Shown here in pieces: positions 60,559 through 64,000 of a stretch of DNA of 64,000 bases (its first letter is position 1; the number at the start of each line of letters is the position of its first letter). Origin of the DNA: Sutterella sp. GTDB lineage: Bacteria > Pseudomonadota > Gammaproteobacteria > Burkholderiales > Burkholderiaceae_F. Both the position numbers and the translations under genes were made by a program. The notes under the pieces are model-generated. The model saw only the letters and a program-made list of their open reading frames with translations. It was not told the DNA's origin and made no database searches. The stretch covers positions 87,977 to 151,976 of the forward strand of contig DYBN01000054.1 in NCBI GenBank assembly GCA_019418605.1, written 5' to 3'.

Positions 60559-62016
60559 ATGACGCCGCTGATCGTACTGGTCTGCATGTACATGCTGGTT
60601 TCGATCGGAATCGGGTTGTGGGCGGCTCGCCGCGTACGCAATACCGCCGATTATGCGTTGGCAGGAAGATCTCTTCCGCTGATCATGGTCATCACGGCCA
60701 CGTTTGCCACTTGGTTTGGCAGCGAGACCGTGCTTGGACTTCCGGGCCGCTTCATTGAGGGCGGCATCTCGGGCGTGATTGAAGAGCCCTTTGGCTCGGG
60801 CATGGCGCTCATTCTCGTGGGCATGTTCTTTGCCCGCAAGCTCTACAAGATGGATCTTTTGACGATCGGCGACTTCTATCGCAAGCGCTACGGCAAAAAG
60901 ATCGAGCTTGCCTGCGCCTTTTTCATCATTCTTTCCTATCTGGGCTGGGTCGGCGCGCAGATCGCCGCTCTGGGGCTCGTGCTCAACCTCATCACCGAGG
61001 GAGCCGTGAGCGTCTCGCTCGGCATGACCATCGGCACATTCGTCGTGCTCTTTTACACGATCTACGGCGGCATGTGGTCGGTGGCGGTGACGGACTTCTT
61101 CCAGATGATCATCATCGTGGCGGGCCTCGTTGCCGTGGCCGTCTGTGCGGGCGACATGGCGGGGGGCTTTGGCAAGGTCATTGAATTTGCCGGCTCGCGC
61201 GATCTCTTCAACCCCTGGCCCGAGATGACGACAAGCGGGTGGCTCTTCTGGATTTCAGCGGCCATCACGATGATGATCGGCTCGATCCCGCAGCAGGACG
61301 TCTTTCAGCGCGTCATGAGCGCCAAGGATGCGGGCACCGCCGTGCGCGGCCCCATCTTCGGGGGACTCTTTTACATCGCCTTTGCCTTCGTGCCGATGTT
61401 CATCGTGTGCGCCGCGGTGCTCGCCATGCCGGGCGTCGGCGAGACGCTGCTTGCAACCGACCCGCAGCGGCTGCTGCCCACGCTCATTCGCGACTACATG
61501 CCGTGGTGGCTGCGCGTGCTCTTTTTCGGCGCCGTGCTAAGCGCCGTGATGTCGACGGCCTCGGCCACGATGCTCGCGCCCGCCACCACCTTTGTGGAAA
61601 ACGTGCTTCGCAACTTCATCAAGATCGAGGGGCGCGAACTTGCCTACATGCGCGCGACGCTTGCCGTCTTTGCCGTGGCCGTGCTCTCCTACAGCCTCTG
61701 GTTTGAAGGCACGGCAATCTACGACATGGTGGCCATGGCCTATCAGTTCCCGGTCGTGGGTGCCTTCTGGCCGCTCGTGATGGGCCTGTACTGGAAGAAG
61801 GCGACCACGCAGGGCGCCTGGTGCTCGATCATCGTGGGCGGCGCCACCTGGACGCTTCTGACCTTTACGGGCGCAGGGGAAGTCTTCCCCTCGGTGCTCG
61901 GGGGCTTTATCGTCGCGGGCCTCGGCATGGTCGTGGGAAGCTTGCTCCCGACGGCGGGCAACGAGCGCTACCGCCGCCTGCAGGCGCTGCAGGTGCGCCC
62001 CGTCGCGGCCTCGTAA
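60559..62016 (+). CDS. Sodium:solute symporter (SSS family)
   Basis: 485 residues with about 13 membrane helices. The N-terminal NTADYALAGRSLPLIMVITATFATWFGSETVLG and the helix IPQQDVFQRVMSAKDA are family marks. It uses the sodium gradient to import an organic solute, but the substrate cannot be told. AGGAGAGG sits just before the ATG at 60559, which settles that start over one at 60382. Strong nested hairpins follow the gene. Confidence 0.9.
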   Translation: MTPLIVLVCMYMLVSIGIGLWAARRVRNTADYALAGRSLPLIMVITATFATWFGSETVLGLPGRFIEGGISGVIEEPFGSGMALILVGMFFARKLYKMDLLTIGDFYRKRYGKKIELACAFFIILSYLGWVGAQIAALGLVLNLITEGAVSVSLGMTIGTFVVLFYTIYGGMWSVAVTDFFQMIIIVAGLVAVAVCAGDMAGGFGKVIEFAGSRDLFNPWPEMTTSGWLFWISAAITMMIGSIPQQDVFQRVMSAKDAGTAVRGPIFGGLFYIAFAFVPMFIVCAAVLAMPGVGETLLATDPQRLLPTLIRDYMPWWLRVLFFGAVLSAVMSTASATMLAPATTFVENVLRNFIKIEGRELAYMRATLAVFAVAVLSYSLWFEGTAIYDMVAMAYQFPVVGAFWPLVMGLYWKKATTQGAWCSIIVGGATWTLLTFTGAGEVFPSVLGGFIVAGLGMVVGSLLPTAGNERYRRLQALQVRPVAAS

Positions 62017-62129
62017 TCAAGTTCCGGCACCCACAGGCCCGTGGGGCCTGCGGGCGCTGCGGCCTTGACCTGGGTTTTGAAAAGTTGCTTTAACGCGCTT
62101 TAACGCGTTTCATCCGGTCGCCAACCAAA

Positions 62130-62197
62130 GGCGGCTCTCAAGCGCAAAAGAGGGACTTCAAAAAGAGCCTCTTTTGCGGCCGAGAGCCGCCTTTTTT
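62130..62197 (+). terminator. Nested-stem terminator after the symporter
   Basis: Outer stem GGCGGCTCTC (62130-62139) with GAGAGCCGCC (62182-62191), inner stem GCAAAAGAGG (62144-62153) with CCTCTTTTGC (62168-62177), both perfect, then TTTTTTG. It is 113 bp past the symporter stop, and could also sit in the leader of glpP. Confidence 0.8.
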
Positions 62198-62431
62198 GTT
62201 GTCTTCTGCGTGTTTTCCCAGGGATCGCAGTTCATCAAAGCGTCACGATTGCGACATGGTTTCGTCAAGAGGCGCGCCTAAAGTGAGCCTTGAGGATCAA
62301 GCAGCGAAGAGATCAAGAGTGTGCCTGCCAATCCGGACGGGACTGATGCCCAGCAACGCAGCGGTCCCTTGAGGCGTCAGAGAGCTCCCCGAAAAAAGAC
62401 GGGAGCCGGTTTCTGAGGTTGAAGTCCACCC
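62198..62431 (+). promoter_or_regulatory. Structured leader of glpP with a hairpin over the ribosome site
   Basis: No gene. TCAGA (62377-62381) pairs with TCTGA (62412-62416) and GCTCCCCG (62384-62391) with CGGGAGC (62400-62406) around an A-rich loop. The only purine-rich ribosome site, TGAGG at 62414-62418, overlaps the outer arm. Upstream, GGGAC near 62338 can pair with GTCCC near 62364. No classic riboswitch is recognised. A role as a GlpP target is inference. Confidence 0.45.
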
Positions 62432-63028
62432 ATGCACGCTCTCTTTGCAAAACTCAAGGATCATCCCATCATCGCCGTCGTGCGCAGAAGCGAGGAGCTT
62501 GCTGAAGCGCTCGAGAGCCCCGCGGCGGCCATCGAACTGCGCGGGGCCGCGCTCTACGAACTGCCGCAGATCATCACGCGCTGCCGCGCGGCTTCAAAGA
62601 CCGTTCTTCTTTATCCCGAACTCATCGACGGGCTCGCGGGAAATGCCGCCGGGCTCGAGTTTCTCGTGCGCTATGCGCTGCCAGACGGCATTGTCTCCAC
62701 CAAGCGGCAGCTTTTGCAGCGCGCCGGCGCCCTGGGGCTTTTGACGGTCTACCAAATCTTCATGATCGACACCCAGGCCTTCGGCACGGGCGTTAAAAGC
62801 GCGGCAAAGCTCGCGTGCGACGCCATCGAAGTCATGCCCGGCGTCATCGCTTCCGTTGTTGCCGACATCTGCCCTCTGGTTCAAAAGCCCGTGCTGTGCG
62901 CCGGCCTCGTCAAGCGCCCCGAAGAAGTGCAGGCGCTGCTTGCGGCGGGCGCCGCGGGCGTGGCCACAAGCAGCCGCAGGCTGTGGTTTGGCGAAGAGGC
63001 GGCGGCAGGAGAGGAGAACACCAAATGA
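62432..63028 (+). CDS. glpP: Glycerol-3-phosphate-responsive antiterminator (GlpP family)
   Basis: 198 residues. LLYPELIDGLAGN, ALPDGIVSTKRQLLQRAGALGLLTVYQIFMID, DAIEVMPGVI, KPVLCAGLVKRPEEV and AGVATSSRRLW align with Bacillus GlpP, an RNA-binding TIM-barrel protein that lets polymerase pass a leader terminator when glycerol-3-phosphate is bound. The family is best known from Firmicutes. Its stop overlaps the ABC ATPase start by 4 bp, tying it to that operon. A KDPG-aldolase-like reading was considered and rejected because of the STKRQ and TSSRRLW motifs. Confidence 0.8.
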   Translation: MHALFAKLKDHPIIAVVRRSEELAEALESPAAAIELRGAALYELPQIITRCRAASKTVLLYPELIDGLAGNAAGLEFLVRYALPDGIVSTKRQLLQRAGALGLLTVYQIFMIDTQAFGTGVKSAAKLACDAIEVMPGVIASVVADICPLVQKPVLCAGLVKRPEEVQALLAAGAAGVATSSRRLWFGEEAAAGEENTK

Positions 63029-64000
63029 CATTTGCTCTTGAACTGCAGGGCGTCTCCAAAAGCTACGGCGCCTCGCCCGTGCTGCACGAGCTGCAGCTCA
63101 CCGTGCGCGAAGGCGAATTCATTTGTCTGCTCGGGCCCTCGGGGTGCGGGAAGACAACGCTGCTGCGCATCATCGCGGGGCTGCTGCAGCCCACAACGGG
63201 CGACATCCGCATCTGCGGGCGCGAAGTCACGGCCATGACGCCCTCGGAGCGCAACATCGCGATGGTCTTTCAAAGCTACGCGCTCTACCCGCACAAAACG
63301 GTCAAAGAAAACATCGCCTTTCCGCTTCGCATGAGGGCTCCGAGAGAGGCGCGCATTCCGCTTGTGCGGCGCTTTTTTGGCGCCGCGCGGCAAATTGAGC
63401 GCGAGATCGATCAAAAGGTGACGGCAACGGCCGCCACGCTGGGGTTGGAGAAGCTTCTCTTGCGCAAGCCTTTTGAACTCTCGGGCGGGCAAAAGCAGCG
63501 CGTGGCGCTTGCCCGCGCCCTGGTGCGCGATCCGTCGCTTTTTTTGATGGACGAGCCGCTCTCCAACCTTGACGCGAAATTGCGAACCGAAACAAGGCGC
63601 GAAATCGTCGAGCTGCACGCGCGCACGCAAAAGACCTTTGTTTACGTCACGCACGATCAGGTCGAGGCGATGACGATGGCGCACCGCATCGTGCTGCTCT
63701 ACGACGGACGGGTGCAGCAAATCGGCGCGCCGCTTGAGCTCTACGACGATCCGCAGAACCTTTTTACGGCCACCTTCATCGGCACGCCTGCGATCAACAC
63801 GCTCTCGCTTGAGGTGCGCATGCTGGGCTCGACGGCCATTCCGCTGCTTGAAGGGGCGATGTGGAGCGCGCCAAGCGCCGAGCTCCTTGCGGGGGCCTTG
63901 GGGCCCGGGCGCTACACGATTGCGCTGCGCCCGGAGGCCGTGCGCCCGGGCTCGGCCGAGCCCGGCGCCGACACGCTTGCCGTGAGGCCCGAGTACTGCG
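63025..64000 (+). CDS. ABC transporter ATPase, UgpC/MalK-like (runs off the window)
   Basis: First 325 residues. Walker A GPSGCGKTT, Q-loop MVFQSYALYPHKTV, signature LSGGQKQRVALARAL, Walker B LFLMDEPLSNLD, H-loop VTHDQ, then the start of the C-terminal TOBE-type regulatory domain (RPEAVRPG). It drives import of a sugar or sugar phosphate. Coupling with glpP suggests glycerol-3-phosphate (Ugp-type) uptake, which is inference. An extra segment of about ten residues lies after FPLRM compared with MalK. The C-terminus is beyond the window. Confidence 0.87.
   Translation, partial: MTFALELQGVSKSYGASPVLHELQLTVREGEFICLLGPSGCGKTTLLRIIAGLLQPTTGDIRICGREVTAMTPSERNIAMVFQSYALYPHKTVKENIAFPLRMRAPREARIPLVRRFFGAARQIEREIDQKVTATAATLGLEKLLLRKPFELSGGQKQRVALARALVRDPSLFLMDEPLSNLDAKLRTETRREIVELHARTQKTFVYVTHDQVEAMTMAHRIVLLYDGRVQQIGAPLELYDDPQNLFTATFIGTPAINTLSLEVRMLGSTAIPLLEGAMWSAPSAELLAGALGPGRYTIALRPEAVRPGSAEPGADTLAVRPEYC

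Noticed and set aside
62282..62431. Known riboswitch in the glpP leader
   Set aside because: Structured, but I could not match conserved cores of glycine, SAM, TPP, guanidine or other familiar classes. A covariance-model search would decide.

Overview
The window is GC-rich, densely coded bacterial chromosome from the neighbourhood of the replication origin. The gene content points to a betaproteobacterium of the order Burkholderiales, most likely an anaerobic or microaerophilic Sutterellaceae-like gut organism. The evidence is the coaX/SPOR/birA cluster, the DUF971-ubiE-Tim44 cluster, the fused 1326-residue FAD/Fe-S D-lactate-dehydrogenase-like protein, menaquinone genes (menA, ubiE/menG), and a Tat-exported flavoprotein paired with a tetraheme cytochrome. 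The assignment rests on recognising families and gene order, not on a database search.

Layout. 0-7.5 kb: 5' part of gltB (minus), a giant FAD/Fe-S oxidoreductase and a HIT protein. 7.8-11 kb: birA, coaX and a SPOR protein (minus) diverging from an alpha/beta hydrolase. 11.1-15.6 kb: the dacA-ybeD-lipB-menA-lipA locus, in which the DacA-like protein has lost all three catalytic motifs. 15.7-17.2 kb: a BON lipoprotein and a Crp/Fnr-like regulator. 17.3-17.6 kb: an AT-rich intergenic region with a DnaA-box cluster, a candidate oriC. 17.9-26.6 kb (all minus): a degenerate FadH-like flavoprotein, a 5'-nucleotidase, gyrB, dnaN, dnaA. 27.3-45.9 kb (almost all plus): rpmH-rnpA-yidD-yidC, mnmE, a transposase, mnmG-rsmG-parA-parB, and the complete atpIBEFHAGDC operon. 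46.2-48.0 kb: a universal stress protein, a DUF167 protein and hemE. 48.5-50.5 kb: the cytochrome/flavoprotein pair. 51.1-57.2 kb: a SWIM-SNF2 helicase and priA. 57.3 kb: tRNA-Arg(CCG). 57.6-62.0 kb: DUF971, ubiE, a Tim44-like protein and a sodium:solute symporter. 62.4-64.0 kb: a GlpP-type antiterminator and the start of a UgpC-like ABC ATPase.

The chromosome-maintenance genes form one system. ParA and ParB are encoded at 37-38.7 kb, and five 16-bp parS palindromes lie at 32.0-34.2 kb around mnmG, with an AT-hook transposase sitting between the first and second. The mnmE and parA promoters share a 20-bp motif. Three intergenic regions (17.3, 48.2 and 54.9-55.1 kb) hold DnaA-box-like CACAG/CTGTG elements at about 11-bp spacing, one helical turn, and one of them is directly upstream of priA.

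The most unusual protein observations are the catalytically dead DacA homologue, the FadH-like protein without Fe-S or NAD(P)H motifs, the flavoprotein without the four fumarate-reductase catalytic residues, and a Firmicutes-type GlpP regulator placed in front of a transporter ATPase.
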